From assembly GCA_017419405.1 (NCBI GenBank), contig JAFOLH010000005.1, positions 310,001 to 374,000 of the forward strand: a DNA stretch of 64,000 nucleotides. The letters are read 5' to 3'. Within the stretch, counting starts at the first letter, position 1, and every line of letters starts with the position of its first letter. The notes under the pieces are model-generated. The model saw only the letters and a list, made by a program, of their open reading frames with translations, had not been told where the DNA came from and did not search any database. The stretch is from Renibacterium sp. (GTDB lineage Bacteria; Actinomycetota; Actinomycetes; Actinomycetales; Micrococcaceae). This document shows positions 44,423 through 53,312 of the stretch, piece after piece. A program made the position numbers and the translations under genes.

Positions 44423-45670
44423 CTAGCTGGTCATGACCGAGCCGGTTTCGAAGGCCTTTTCGCGGGCATGTTTGAGCGCCAAGGAACTGGCTCCGGCCAG
44501 CGCGTTGCCGGCCGGGATCCCTTCGACCGGGGCTCCATCGACTGGTTTGGCCTGGCGGTTCGGTCCGGTTGGGCTGGGAACCCCGAGCGCGAGGACTTCG
44601 GCGGTCGATCCGTGCGGTGCGTTCATCACTTCGCCGAGGTTTTCCCGGACCAGCTGCGCCAAGGGCTCACCGCCGGCCACGCCGAAGGCCCCGCCGAGCA
44701 GCAGCAGCTCCGGGTCCAGGACGGTCACGATCGCGGACAGTCCGGTGGCGATCCGCAAAGCCAAATCGTTCAGGAACGCAGCATGACCCGATGCCGAGCC
44801 GGTCCGGGCTGCGGTGCGCAACGTTTCCACCGGGTCGTCTCCGGGCAGCCCATGGGCCCGGGCCAGTGCCGCGATCGCCTGCGGGCTGAGCAGATTTCCG
44901 AACTTGCCGCCACGGCGGTCCAGTCCGGTCTCCGCCTCGGCCCGGTCGGGTACCGGAAGGTAATCGATTTCGCCAGCGCCGCCGGTGAAACCGCGGAAGA
45001 GTTCCCGACGGATCACGATTGCGGCGCCGAGGCCGGTGTCGATCCAGACCAGGGCGAAGTTCTCCGCTGCGGCGGCCAGACCGCCGTCGAGCTCGGCCAA
45101 GGCCATCAAGTTGACGTCATTCTCCACGGTGACCGGCATGTCCAGCTCCAGGTCCAAGGCAGCGATCAGGTCGTAATTGCTCCAGGCCGGCATATGCGGC
45201 GCGAACTTGAGCATTCCGCTGCGCGGATCCAAGGCCCCGGGCAGGCCGATCACCGTGTGCAGGATTTGCTGTTCCGAGATTTTCGCGGTGATGCAGGCGG
45301 CCTGGATGGCCCGCCGAACGCCGCTTCCGGCCGAGGCGCAGGCTGCGAATTGGTGCTGTGATACGACGTTGCCGGACAGATCGGTGATCTGCACGTCGAT
45401 ATTCGCCGGGGTCACGTTCACGCCGGCTGCGAATCCGACCTCCGGCCGGACTCCCCAGAGTTGCGCTTTGGGGCCCGGACCGCCCGAGCGCATGCCTTGC
45501 TTCTGCACCAGGCCGGCGGATTCCAGGCGGCTCAGCAAGTCCGCGGTGGCCGGTTTGGAAAGCCCGGTCAGGTCTTCGAGCTCGGCGCGGGAAATCTCAC
45601 CGGCGCGCAGGATGTGGCTGAGCGCGGCACGGTCGTTGATGATGCGGAGTTTGCTGGGTCCGGTAGACAT
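44423..45670 (-). CDS. ROK family transcriptional regulator (NagC/XylR type)
   Basis: Regulator of about 415 residues. The N-terminal winged helix is RAALSHILRAGEISRAELEDLTGLSKPATADLLSRLESAGLV, described here by its ends at about residues 13 and 55. The ROK domain follows, with VENDVNLMALAELDGG and VWIDTGLGAAIVI. The Cys-rich zinc motif common in ROK sugar kinases is absent. ATG 45670 is preferred to a TTG 18 nt upstream. It probably controls the adjacent ABC/GH4/kinase operon, which runs in the same direction. Confidence 0.87.
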   Translation of the reverse strand: MSTGPSKLRIINDRAALSHILRAGEISRAELEDLTGLSKPATADLLSRLESAGLVQKQGMRSGGPGPKAQLWGVRPEVGFAAGVNVTPANIDVQITDLSGNVVSQHQFAACASAGSGVRRAIQAACITAKISEQQILHTVIGLPGALDPRSGMLKFAPHMPAWSNYDLIAALDLELDMPVTVENDVNLMALAELDGGLAAAAENFALVWIDTGLGAAIVIRRELFRGFTGGAGEIDYLPVPDRAEAETGLDRRGGKFGNLLSPQAIAALARAHGLPGDDPVETLRTAARTGSASGHAAFLNDLALRIATGLSAIVTVLDPELLLLGGAFGVAGGEPLAQLVRENLGEVMNAPHGSTAEVLALGVPSPTGPNRQAKPVDGAPVEGIPAGNALAGASSLALKHAREKAFETGSVMTS

Positions 45671-45783
45671 CGGGTTCGCTCGAATCAATCGTCTGGAAAC
45701 TTACCTATCGATTAAAACAAGATACACCGGAAAGTGATCTACGCAACAGGAATTCTCCGATCAATTTCCTGATCTCCGAATCC

Positions 45784-45820
45784 CGCCACTCCACCGCGCC
45801 ACTCCATCCCGCCACTCCAA
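45784..45820. repeat. Short tandem repeat, three copies
   Basis: Three near copies of CGCCACTCCA with a 13-14 bp period (CGCCACTCCACCG, CGCCACTCCATCC, CGCCACTCCAAGC) stand directly against palindromic repeat D. Confidence 0.7.
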
Positions 45821-45884
45821 GCGCGAGTGCACACTTCGCGCGGGTGTTTGCCGAAAACATTCGCGTGAAGTGTGCACTCGCGCG
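45821..45884. repeat. Palindromic intergenic repeat, long copy (D)
   Basis: The arms GCGCGAGTGCACACTTCGCG and CGTGAAGTGTGCACTCGCGC pair at 19 of 20 positions, with a centre GTGTTTGCCGAAAACAT that is a second, weaker dyad. The layout is the same as copy C at 38652, though the inner parts differ. Confidence 0.85.
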
Positions 45885-45946
45885 GAAAGTGTCGTTGAGC
45901 TGTGCGGCGCTCATGTTCAAACTGTTGATTATTTGTGATTGCTATG

Positions 45947-45964
45947 ATGTGATTGCAATCACAT
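45947..45964. promoter_or_regulatory. CRP/GlxR-type operator ahead of the GH31 gene
   Basis: ATGTGATTGCAATCACAT is a perfect 18-bp palindrome that fits TGTGANNNNNNTCACA exactly. In actinobacteria the cAMP-binding GlxR/CRP proteins use this box. It lies 30 bp before the GH31 start and touches a TATGAT -10-like element (45943-45948), a position that suits repression. Confidence 0.75.
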
Positions 45965-45993
45965 AAAGTCAGCGTGGACGAAGTGAGGCTGTT

Positions 45994-48900
45994 GTGTTTT
46001 TCTCTGCCGTGAAGTCACACCGCTCGGTGGCCGTAGGCATCGCCGCGGCCTTGGTCTTGGGGGCGGTGCCGCTGTTCGGCGTCCAGTCCGCGGAAGCCGC
46101 CCCGGCGGCGCCGGCCAGCACCGGGATCAAAGCCCAAGTCCCAGTCGATGCCAACGGGAAACCGCTCGGTGCGATTTCCGGGTTCCAGCAGGACGGCGCG
46201 AGGATCACGCTCAAACCGGCCTCCGGAGCGTTGCGGGTCACGTTCCTGGACGCCAAGAATTTCCGGATCGAAGCCGATCCCAGCGGGACCTTGAGCGATC
46301 CGGCGAATACTTCGCAGAACGACCCCGCCCGGTCGGCCAATCTGGTGGTCGGAGCCGATCAGTTCAGCGCAGTACCGGTGACCGTGACCGACGGCGCCAG
46401 GATCACCCTCGCCACCTCTGCGGTGAAACTGGAAGTGGACAAAGCCAGCGGGAAGTTCACCCTCCGCCGGGCCGACGGGAGCCTGGTCTGGGCCGAGGCG
46501 GCACCATTGAGCTTCGGTAATTCGTCGACCACTCAGGCCCTGGCGGGCCAACCCGGCGAACAATTCCTGGGTGGCGGCATGCAGAACGGACGCTCGGTGC
46601 ACACCGGCCAAGTGATCAACATCAGCAAGGACTACAACTGGGCCGACGGCGGAAACCCCAATGCGGTGCCGTACTACATGTCCAGCGCCGGCTACGGAGT
46701 ATTCCGCAACACCTTCGCGCCCGGCAGCTACGACTTCGGCAGCACCCCGGCTGCTGCCAGTCCGCTGGAAACCAGCACGCATCAGGAAAATCGCTTCGAC
46801 GCCTACTATTTCGTGGGCGATTACAAACAGGCCTTGGACGGTTACACCAAGCTCACCGGTCGGCCGATGATGCCGCCGGTCTATGCCCTTGAATACGGGG
46901 ATGCGGATTGCTACAACCGGTCCAATCCGGACTATTCCTCCTCAGGTTTCAACGATCCCAAGGCGCCGAAACAAAACACTTTCGATGCAGTGAAAACCGC
47001 CGAACAGTTCAAAGCCAACGACATGCCCGGGGCCTGGATGCTGGTCAACGACGGTTACGGTTGCGAATACACCAAAGACCCGGACCCGTACGATCCGGCA
47101 AATCCCGGCAAGGGGCTCGGCGGCACCGTGCAGGAGATCCAAAAGGTAGCCGATCTCAAGACCGGGCTCTGGACCCAGCGTTCGTTGACCAACCAGCCGC
47201 TGGAGGTCGGTCAAGACGGCATCGCCTTGCGCAAACTCGACGTCGCCTGGGTCGGCGAGGGTTACCGGATGGCGTTGACCGGTTGCGAATCCGCGCACAA
47301 CGGCATCGAGCAGTATTCCGCGAATCGCGGAGTGGCATTGATGGTCGAAGGCTGGGCCGGTTCCCAGCGTTGCGGCATCCAATGGACCGGAGACCATACC
47401 GGCAGCCTGGACGCGATCCGTTGGCAGGTTCCGGCGATCGCCGGCTCCGGAAACTCGGGTCTGGCTTTCACCACGGCCGATGTAGACGGCATCTTTGGCG
47501 GCTCGCCGGAAAGCTACGTCCGCGACCTGCAGTGGAAGGCCTTCGCGCCGGCGCTTTACTCGATGAGCGGCTGGGCGCCCACGGACAAGCGCCCCTGGTT
47601 GTACGGCGACGCGGCCACGGCGATCAACCGATCGTACTTGCAGTTGCGCCAGCAGCTGATGCCGTACATCTATTCCTTGGCAGCGGGTTCGCACGCGAAC
47701 GGTACCCCGATGGCCCGTACTATGGCGCTCGAGTTCCCGCAGGATCCGGCCTCGTACAGCGCTGAGGCGAACAACCAGTTCATGCTCGGCCCGGACTACC
47801 TGGTGGCCCCGGTTTCGGCCAGCACCGACATCCGCAACGGCATCGTGCTCCCGGCCGGCAGCCAGTGGGTGGATTACTGGACCGGGAACGTTTACCAAGG
47901 CGGCCAGACACTCAATGGCTACAAGGCACCGCTGCAGACCCTACCGTTGTTCGTGCGGGCCGGCGCATTGGTGCCGCAAGGCATCGTGGCTCGGAACGCG
48001 TCCCTGGTGCCGGAAGATTCGGCACTCACCCTGAACGTCTACCCGAGCGGTTCGTCTGCCTTCAGCTTGTATGAAGACGACAAAACCAGTCGTGCTTACC
48101 AGCAAGGCAAAAACACCGTGCAGGATTTCGCGGTACAGGCTCCAGCGAAGAACGCCGGTGATGTCACGGTGACGATCGGCGCCCGCAAGGGGGATTACTC
48201 CGGTATGGCGGCGTCTCGGCCCTATGAGCTGAAAGTGAATTCCGGCTCCAAGCCGAGCTCGGTGGTCAGGGACGGTGCCGAACTTTCCGCGCTCGTGGAC
48301 CAGAAGGCTTTCGACGCCGCGCAGACCGGCTGGTATTACGACGCCGCCGCCGGAGCAGTCCGGGTCAAGGCGGGCCAGGTCGCGAAGGACGCGGGCACCG
48401 TCGTCGTACTGAAGGACAGCAGCGCGGTGGGCGGCAAAGACTCGGATGCCACGGCCGCGCAGGTCAAGCTGAGTCTGGACAAGCAGGTTTTCCAAGGGGC
48501 GAAGACCACAGCGACCGCGAGTTTCAGCAATAACGGCGATCGCGCGAAGACCGATCTGAAGCTGAGTATCAAGACGCCGACCGGTTGGACGGTGGATTCC
48601 GTCAGCGGTGATGCGGTGGCCAACGTGCCCACCGGTGGCACGGTCACGGCGAAGTTCGTGGTGGTGCCAGGTCAGGCAGCCGCCGCCGGCGTGCAGACGC
48701 TTGAGGCGGTGGCGAGCTACCAAGATTCCGCTGGAACCGCGCAATCGGTCAGTGGCGCGAACCAATTGGATGTCGCTTACAGCAGCTTGGCAGGCGCCTT
48801 CAATGCGGTGTCAGTGACCACGGTTGCGGGCAAAGCGAGCGGCAATTTCGACGGCGGAGGGGCGACGTTCGCGGCCGAGCAACTTGCATCCGCTCCGATC

Positions 48901-50811
48901 CCGGCTGGCGGCGTGAAGCCGGGTGGCACGGTTCCGGTAACTACTGCCGACGGCACGGTGATCAACTACACCTGGCCGGCTGCTGGTCCGGACGTGAACA
49001 ACTCGGTGGCGCTCAATGGCCAAACCATCGCCTTGAAGGGGACCGGTACACACCTGGCCGTACTGGCATCCGCAGCGAGCGGCAAGGGGGTCAGTCCCGA
49101 ACTCACGCTGACCTATGCGGACGGCACGAAGCAGAAGCAGACAGTGTTCTTTCCCAACTGGTTGCAGCCCAAAGATCTGGGCGGCGGCGTGCTTGCCGTC
49201 TCGAGTCAGGGCCGGAACAACGCCAATGGGCCTTCGCCGGAGTACACGCAGTACAAGTACCAGGCGTTCTCGAATTCATTGCGACTGATCCCGGGCAAGG
49301 AGCTGGCCTCGGTGACTTTGCCGGTGGCGACGAACGTGAAGTTCTTCGATTGGAAAGTGGTCACGCAGAAGCTGCCCGCAGCCCCGGACCAGGATGTCTT
49401 CGCTTCGGATTGGCCCTGGGTGTCCGCGAGCAATGGTTATGGCGTGATCGGCAAGGACGTGGCGAACAAGGACGCTGTGGATTCTCCCGATTTGCCGCTC
49501 GCGATCAACTACACCGATCCGGCAACCGGCACGAATCCGAGCTATGCCAAGGGCTTGGGTGCACACGCGCCGAGCAAGATCACCTACTACCTGGGTGGTC
49601 AATGCAGCTCGTTCAGTGCTGCGGTGGGTCTGGAGAAAGACTTCGGCGGCAAGATCATCTTCACCGTGAACGGCGATGGTCGGCAGCTCTATCAAAGCCG
49701 GACCTTTACGCCCGGATTTGCCCCGGAGCCGATCAAAACCGATCTGACCGGAGTGCAGTACTTGGAGCTCTCGCTCGATCCGGCCAATGCGGATGCGATC
49801 AACGGTGCGCATGGAATCTGGGGCAATGCGAAGTTCAATTGTGCGGCCCCGGATACTGAGGCCCCGGTGACCACTGCATCGGTGAGCGGAACGCCGTCGG
49901 GCTCTGGCTGGTATCTGAACACGCCGACCGTGTCCTTGAGCGCTACCGACAATGTGGCGGTTGCTTCGACACAATACCGCTCGGGCGGGAGCGCGTGGAC
50001 TGATTACACCGCCCCGGTCAGCGTTCCGGACGGGGTGCAGAACTTCGAATACCGTTCGACGGACAAGGCAGGCAACGTCGAGGCGGCCAAATCGCTGGCG
50101 TTGAAAGTCGACACCGTGCTGCCGGAGGTCTCGGCCACGGTTGCCGACCGGAAGGTCGCACTAGCTGCCAGCGATGCCGGCTCCGGGATCGCCGCCACCG
50201 AGTATTCGCTCGACGGCGGCCAGGCCTGGCAGGGCTACAGCGCTCCGGTGGCCGCTGGCGACGGCGGACTGTCGCTGCTCTACCGGGCGAGCGATCAGGC
50301 CGGGAATGTGTCTGCGGCTGCGCCAGCAGTGATCGTTGCGCCGATTTCGGTGCAACCAGCTGCGCCGAAGATCGAAGCCCCACAGAACGCCGTCGCCGGT
50401 GGTTCGATCAAAGTCTCGTTGAATGGTTTCGATGCTGGTGCTTCGGTGGAAATCTGGTTGCATTCGACGCCGGTTCGGTTGGGTTCGGTGACGGTCGGTG
50501 CTGACGGTACTGGTTCTGCGCAGCTGACCATCCCGGCCGTTGTGCCCGCGGGGGCGCATACCCTGACCGCGGTGCTGAACGGCACGACTGTGGCGAGCAG
50601 CGCGATTCTGGTTGTTGCTGGAGCGGGCCAATCGGGCAACGGCCAATCGGACGGTGGCGGATCGGGCAACCCGGTGAATCCGGCCGCGGTCGAATCGAAT
50701 GGTCCGCTGGCTGAAACCGGCACCGAGTTCTGGCCGCTGTTGCTGCTCGGCTTCGGATCACTGGCCGCGGGCGCCGTGGTACTCGCGCTCCGCCGTCGTC
50801 CGCGAAGCTAA
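45994..50811 (+). CDS. Cell-wall-anchored multidomain GH31 glycosidase
   Basis: Secreted enzyme of 1605 residues. A signal peptide (residues 1-35) precedes an N-terminal beta domain and the GH31 barrel (about 250-640). The likely nucleophile is Asp416 in KLDVAWVGEGYR and the likely acid/base Asp467 in WTGDHTGS. A NEW3-like domain (about 825-930), an NPCBM-type domain (about 1130-1287) and OmpL47-like repeats (about 1288-1450) follow. The C-terminus has LAETG (1572-1576), a hydrophobic segment and RRRPRS, a class E sortase signal. Substrate is probably an alpha-glycan or alpha-galactoside; specificity is open. GTG 45994 is preferred; GTG 46009 is possible. Confidence 0.88.
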   Translation: MFFSAVKSHRSVAVGIAAALVLGAVPLFGVQSAEAAPAAPASTGIKAQVPVDANGKPLGAISGFQQDGARITLKPASGALRVTFLDAKNFRIEADPSGTLSDPANTSQNDPARSANLVVGADQFSAVPVTVTDGARITLATSAVKLEVDKASGKFTLRRADGSLVWAEAAPLSFGNSSTTQALAGQPGEQFLGGGMQNGRSVHTGQVINISKDYNWADGGNPNAVPYYMSSAGYGVFRNTFAPGSYDFGSTPAAASPLETSTHQENRFDAYYFVGDYKQALDGYTKLTGRPMMPPVYALEYGDADCYNRSNPDYSSSGFNDPKAPKQNTFDAVKTAEQFKANDMPGAWMLVNDGYGCEYTKDPDPYDPANPGKGLGGTVQEIQKVADLKTGLWTQRSLTNQPLEVGQDGIALRKLDVAWVGEGYRMALTGCESAHNGIEQYSANRGVALMVEGWAGSQRCGIQWTGDHTGSLDAIRWQVPAIAGSGNSGLAFTTADVDGIFGGSPESYVRDLQWKAFAPALYSMSGWAPTDKRPWLYGDAATAINRSYLQLRQQLMPYIYSLAAGSHANGTPMARTMALEFPQDPASYSAEANNQFMLGPDYLVAPVSASTDIRNGIVLPAGSQWVDYWTGNVYQGGQTLNGYKAPLQTLPLFVRAGALVPQGIVARNASLVPEDSALTLNVYPSGSSAFSLYEDDKTSRAYQQGKNTVQDFAVQAPAKNAGDVTVTIGARKGDYSGMAASRPYELKVNSGSKPSSVVRDGAELSALVDQKAFDAAQTGWYYDAAAGAVRVKAGQVAKDAGTVVVLKDSSAVGGKDSDATAAQVKLSLDKQVFQGAKTTATASFSNNGDRAKTDLKLSIKTPTGWTVDSVSGDAVANVPTGGTVTAKFVVVPGQAAAAGVQTLEAVASYQDSAGTAQSVSGANQLDVAYSSLAGAFNAVSVTTVAGKASGNFDGGGATFAAEQLASAPIPAGGVKPGGTVPVTTADGTVINYTWPAAGPDVNNSVALNGQTIALKGTGTHLAVLASAASGKGVSPELTLTYADGTKQKQTVFFPNWLQPKDLGGGVLAVSSQGRNNANGPSPEYTQYKYQAFSNSLRLIPGKELASVTLPVATNVKFFDWKVVTQKLPAAPDQDVFASDWPWVSASNGYGVIGKDVANKDAVDSPDLPLAINYTDPATGTNPSYAKGLGAHAPSKITYYLGGQCSSFSAAVGLEKDFGGKIIFTVNGDGRQLYQSRTFTPGFAPEPIKTDLTGVQYLELSLDPANADAINGAHGIWGNAKFNCAAPDTEAPVTTASVSGTPSGSGWYLNTPTVSLSATDNVAVASTQYRSGGSAWTDYTAPVSVPDGVQNFEYRSTDKAGNVEAAKSLALKVDTVLPEVSATVADRKVALAASDAGSGIAATEYSLDGGQAWQGYSAPVAAGDGGLSLLYRASDQAGNVSAAAPAVIVAPISVQPAAPKIEAPQNAVAGGSIKVSLNGFDAGASVEIWLHSTPVRLGSVTVGADGTGSAQLTIPAVVPAGAHTLTAVLNGTTVASSAILVVAGAGQSGNGQSDGGGSGNPVNPAAVESNGPLAETGTEFWPLLLLGFGSLAAGAVVLALRRRPRS

Positions 50812-50829
50812 CCCGCTCCCCGCTGCTTT

Positions 50830-50847
50830 AAGTGTGCACTCGCGCGG
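50830..50847. repeat. Half copy of the palindromic intergenic repeat (E)
   Basis: AAGTGTGCACTCGCGCGG is identical to the right arm of repeat D. No matching left arm lies within the 20 bp before it, because the GH31 gene ends at 50811. It is a solo arm just ahead of pyrE. Confidence 0.75.
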
Positions 50848-50885
50848 ATCGGGGGTTGGCGGTGGGAGCCGATAAACTTGCTGCC

Positions 50886-51458
50886 ATGACCTCGACTTTG
50901 GATTCTGCCGCTGCCCGCGCCCGCCTGCTGGAACTGATCAAGGAGCTCGCCGTGGTGCACGGCAAAGTGACGCTCTCCAGCGGAAAAGAAGCCGACTACT
51001 ACATCGACCTGCGCCGGATCACGCTGCACCACGAAGCCAGCGGGTTGGTCGGCCGGGTGATGTTGGACCTGCTCGACGACGCCGGCATCGAGTTCGAGGC
51101 GGCCGGCGGCCTGACCTTGGGCGCAGACCCGGTCGGCACCGCGATCATGCACACCGCGGCGGCCCGGGGCCGGAAGATCGACGCTTTCGTGGTGCGCAAG
51201 GAGCAGAAGGCGCACGGTATGAAGCGCCAGGTCGAAGGGCCTTCGGTGCAGGGCCGCGCCGTCGTCGTGCTGGAAGACACGTCGACCACCGGAGCTTCGC
51301 CACTGCAGGCCGTCGAAGGCGTGCGGAACGCGGGCGGCGAGGTGCAGGCGGTCGCCGTGATCGTGGACCGGGCAACCGGCGCGCAGGCCTTGATCGAACA
51401 GGAAACCGGCGTCCGTTATCTGGCGGCGTTCAGCAAGGACGAACTCGGGCTGGACTGA
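50886..51458 (+). CDS. pyrE: Orotate phosphoribosyltransferase
   Basis: Pyrimidine biosynthesis: orotate plus PRPP gives orotidine 5'-phosphate. The product is 190 residues, the normal length. The PRPP-binding motif is VVVLEDTSTTGAS, and VTLSSGKEADYYIDLRRITL opens the family. ATG 50886 begins MTSTLDSA; the frame continues upstream only into repeat E. It stands alone between two glycosidase genes. Confidence 0.93.
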   Translation: MTSTLDSAAARARLLELIKELAVVHGKVTLSSGKEADYYIDLRRITLHHEASGLVGRVMLDLLDDAGIEFEAAGGLTLGADPVGTAIMHTAAARGRKIDAFVVRKEQKAHGMKRQVEGPSVQGRAVVVLEDTSTTGASPLQAVEGVRNAGGEVQAVAVIVDRATGAQALIEQETGVRYLAAFSKDELGLD

Positions 51459-51587
51459 ATTCGGCGGTCTACCCTATGCAGCCGGGATGTGAGCGAATAT
51501 GATCTTGTTTACTAGATTTACGTCATAACCAACCAGGCTGCGGTCGCGTTGACGGTCAGCCGCACAACCCATCGGGGGCTGATCGAC

Positions 51588-53303
51588 ATGGCGGTTGATC
51601 CATCACGGCGAAAAGTGCTGACCAGTTTGGCTACCGGATCGGCTGCGCTGCTGCTGGCTTCGGCGCTGCCGGCAGGCCAGGCCTCTGCTGCGGTATCGCA
51701 GGTCTCCGGGGTGTTGCCGGCGATCATTCCGTGGCCGAAGAGCTTCGTCGTCGGCCTCGGTGGGACGTTCCAACTGAAATCGACGACGCAAATCGTGGTC
51801 GGTGCGCAGTTCCGTCCGGTTGGCGAGTATTTGGCGGCCCGGCTCGCTCCGGCTACCGGCTGGCAGCTGGCGGTTGTCGATATCGCGGGAAGCCAGTCCG
51901 GGCCGGTGATCGAGTTCGGACTGGACCAGAGCTTGGCGGCAGAAGACTACCGGCTTTCGGTCTCCAGCCTCCGAGTCATGGTTTCCGCGGCCGGACCGGA
52001 AGGCGCGTTCCGCGCCGTGCAGACTCTGCGGCAACTCCTGCCGGCTCGCATCGAGTCGCGGCAGCAGGTGACGGCGGAATGGAACATCTCGGCGGCTGAG
52101 ATCGTGGACGGACCTCGATTCGGCTACCGCGCGGTGATGCTCGATCCGGCCCGCCGCTTCGTGCCGCTGGCCGATGTCAAGCGGGTCATCGACCAAATGG
52201 CGTTGTACAAGCTGAATGTGCTGCACCTGCACCTCAGTGATGACCAAGGTTGGCGGATCGTGATCGACGCATACCCGGAGCTGACCAAAACCGGGGCGAG
52301 CACGCAAAGCGGCTTCGCCCCCGGCACCGTCGATCCGGTGGCCGGCTCAGGGCCGTGGTTCTACACCAAACAGGAATATGCCGACCTGGTGGCCTATGCC
52401 GGCAGCCGGTTCGTCGAGATCGTGCCGGAAATCGACGGCCCCGGCCACACGTCTGCCGCGCTGGCCTCGATTCCGGAAATCAACGAAGACGGGAAGGCTA
52501 TTCCGCCCTACTCCGGGTTCGACGTCGGAATCTCCCTGGTCGGCTTGCAGAACCAGCAGCGCCGGGACGAAGTCCGGAAGTTCTTGGTCTCGGTGCTCAA
52601 CGACGTGGCCGCGCAAAACCCCGGACGGTATCTGCACATTGGCGGTGACGAGTCGCCGAAGGCTACTGCGGAGCAGTACACGGCCTATACCGCGATGGCC
52701 AATGAGGTGGCGACGGCCGCGGGCAAGAAGGTGATCGCCTGGCACGAATGGATCAAGGGTGCGCCCTTGCCGGCCGGAGCGGTGATGCAATATTGGGGGA
52801 CTGCCCCCGGTTCGGCCGATGCCGCGATGGCTCGGCAAGCCGTCGACGCCGGCCACCAGCTGGTCTTGTCTCCGGCGAATCGCTCATATCTGGACATGAA
52901 ATACGACAATCAGACCGCCTACGGCCGCAGCTGGGCGGGTCTGATCAACCTGCGTACCGCTTGGAACTGGGAACCCACCACGGTGCTGGGCGGAGCGCCG
53001 ATCGCCGAATCCGCAGTGCTCGGCGTCGAAGCCTCATTGTGGAGCGACAGTGCCAACCAGTTCGGCGACAAGCCGTTCGGCCCCACCCGGGTTTACGCTC
53101 CAGCCCGGACCTACACCGATTTCATGCTCTTCCCGAGACTTCCTGCGGTGGCCGAACTGGGCTGGAGCCCCAGAGCGGATCGGAGCACCCAACCCAGTTA
53201 TCAGGAGTTGGTGCGCCGGGTCCTGGAGCATTCCAAACGCTGGGAAGCAATGGGGGTCGGCTACAACAAGGCTGCCGACATTCCCTGGAGCTCCCGGGTC
53301 TGA
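51588..53303 (+). CDS. GH20 beta-N-acetylhexosaminidase, Tat-exported
   Basis: Secreted enzyme of about 571 residues that removes terminal GlcNAc or GalNAc. The signal peptide has a twin-arginine motif (SRRKVLTSLATG), so export is probably by the Tat route. A GH20b domain (about 45-165) precedes the barrel. The catalytic pair Asp354-Glu355 is in HIGGDESPKA, and VIAWHEWIKG is typical. The ATG at 51588 gives the compact Tat signal; an upstream start is possible. Its product could feed the ABC/GH4/kinase locus. Confidence 0.92.
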   Translation: MAVDPSRRKVLTSLATGSAALLLASALPAGQASAAVSQVSGVLPAIIPWPKSFVVGLGGTFQLKSTTQIVVGAQFRPVGEYLAARLAPATGWQLAVVDIAGSQSGPVIEFGLDQSLAAEDYRLSVSSLRVMVSAAGPEGAFRAVQTLRQLLPARIESRQQVTAEWNISAAEIVDGPRFGYRAVMLDPARRFVPLADVKRVIDQMALYKLNVLHLHLSDDQGWRIVIDAYPELTKTGASTQSGFAPGTVDPVAGSGPWFYTKQEYADLVAYAGSRFVEIVPEIDGPGHTSAALASIPEINEDGKAIPPYSGFDVGISLVGLQNQQRRDEVRKFLVSVLNDVAAQNPGRYLHIGGDESPKATAEQYTAYTAMANEVATAAGKKVIAWHEWIKGAPLPAGAVMQYWGTAPGSADAAMARQAVDAGHQLVLSPANRSYLDMKYDNQTAYGRSWAGLINLRTAWNWEPTTVLGGAPIAESAVLGVEASLWSDSANQFGDKPFGPTRVYAPARTYTDFMLFPRLPAVAELGWSPRADRSTQPSYQELVRRVLEHSKRWEAMGVGYNKAADIPWSSRV

Positions 53304-53312
53304 ACCCGCCGG

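Larger units (their letters stand above)
45671..45993. other. Intergenic region between ROK regulator and GH31 gene
   Basis: This 323-bp gap holds the divergent promoters, a small tandem repeat (45784-45820), the long palindromic repeat D (45821-45884) and a CRP/GlxR-like box (45947-45964). The short minus-strand open frame at 45705-45920 crosses the repeat and looks like a chance frame. Confidence 0.75.

Noticed and set aside
43433-45361. Long plus-strand open frame of 642 codons
   Set aside because: It runs opposite to the sugar-binding lipoprotein and ROK regulator genes, is Gly/Arg-rich with no motifs, and is a typical high-GC shadow.
45705-45920. Minus-strand frame of 71 codons ahead of the GH31 gene
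   Set aside because: It crosses the palindromic repeat and tandem repeat, has no ribosome site, and its sequence is what any frame through that repeat gives.
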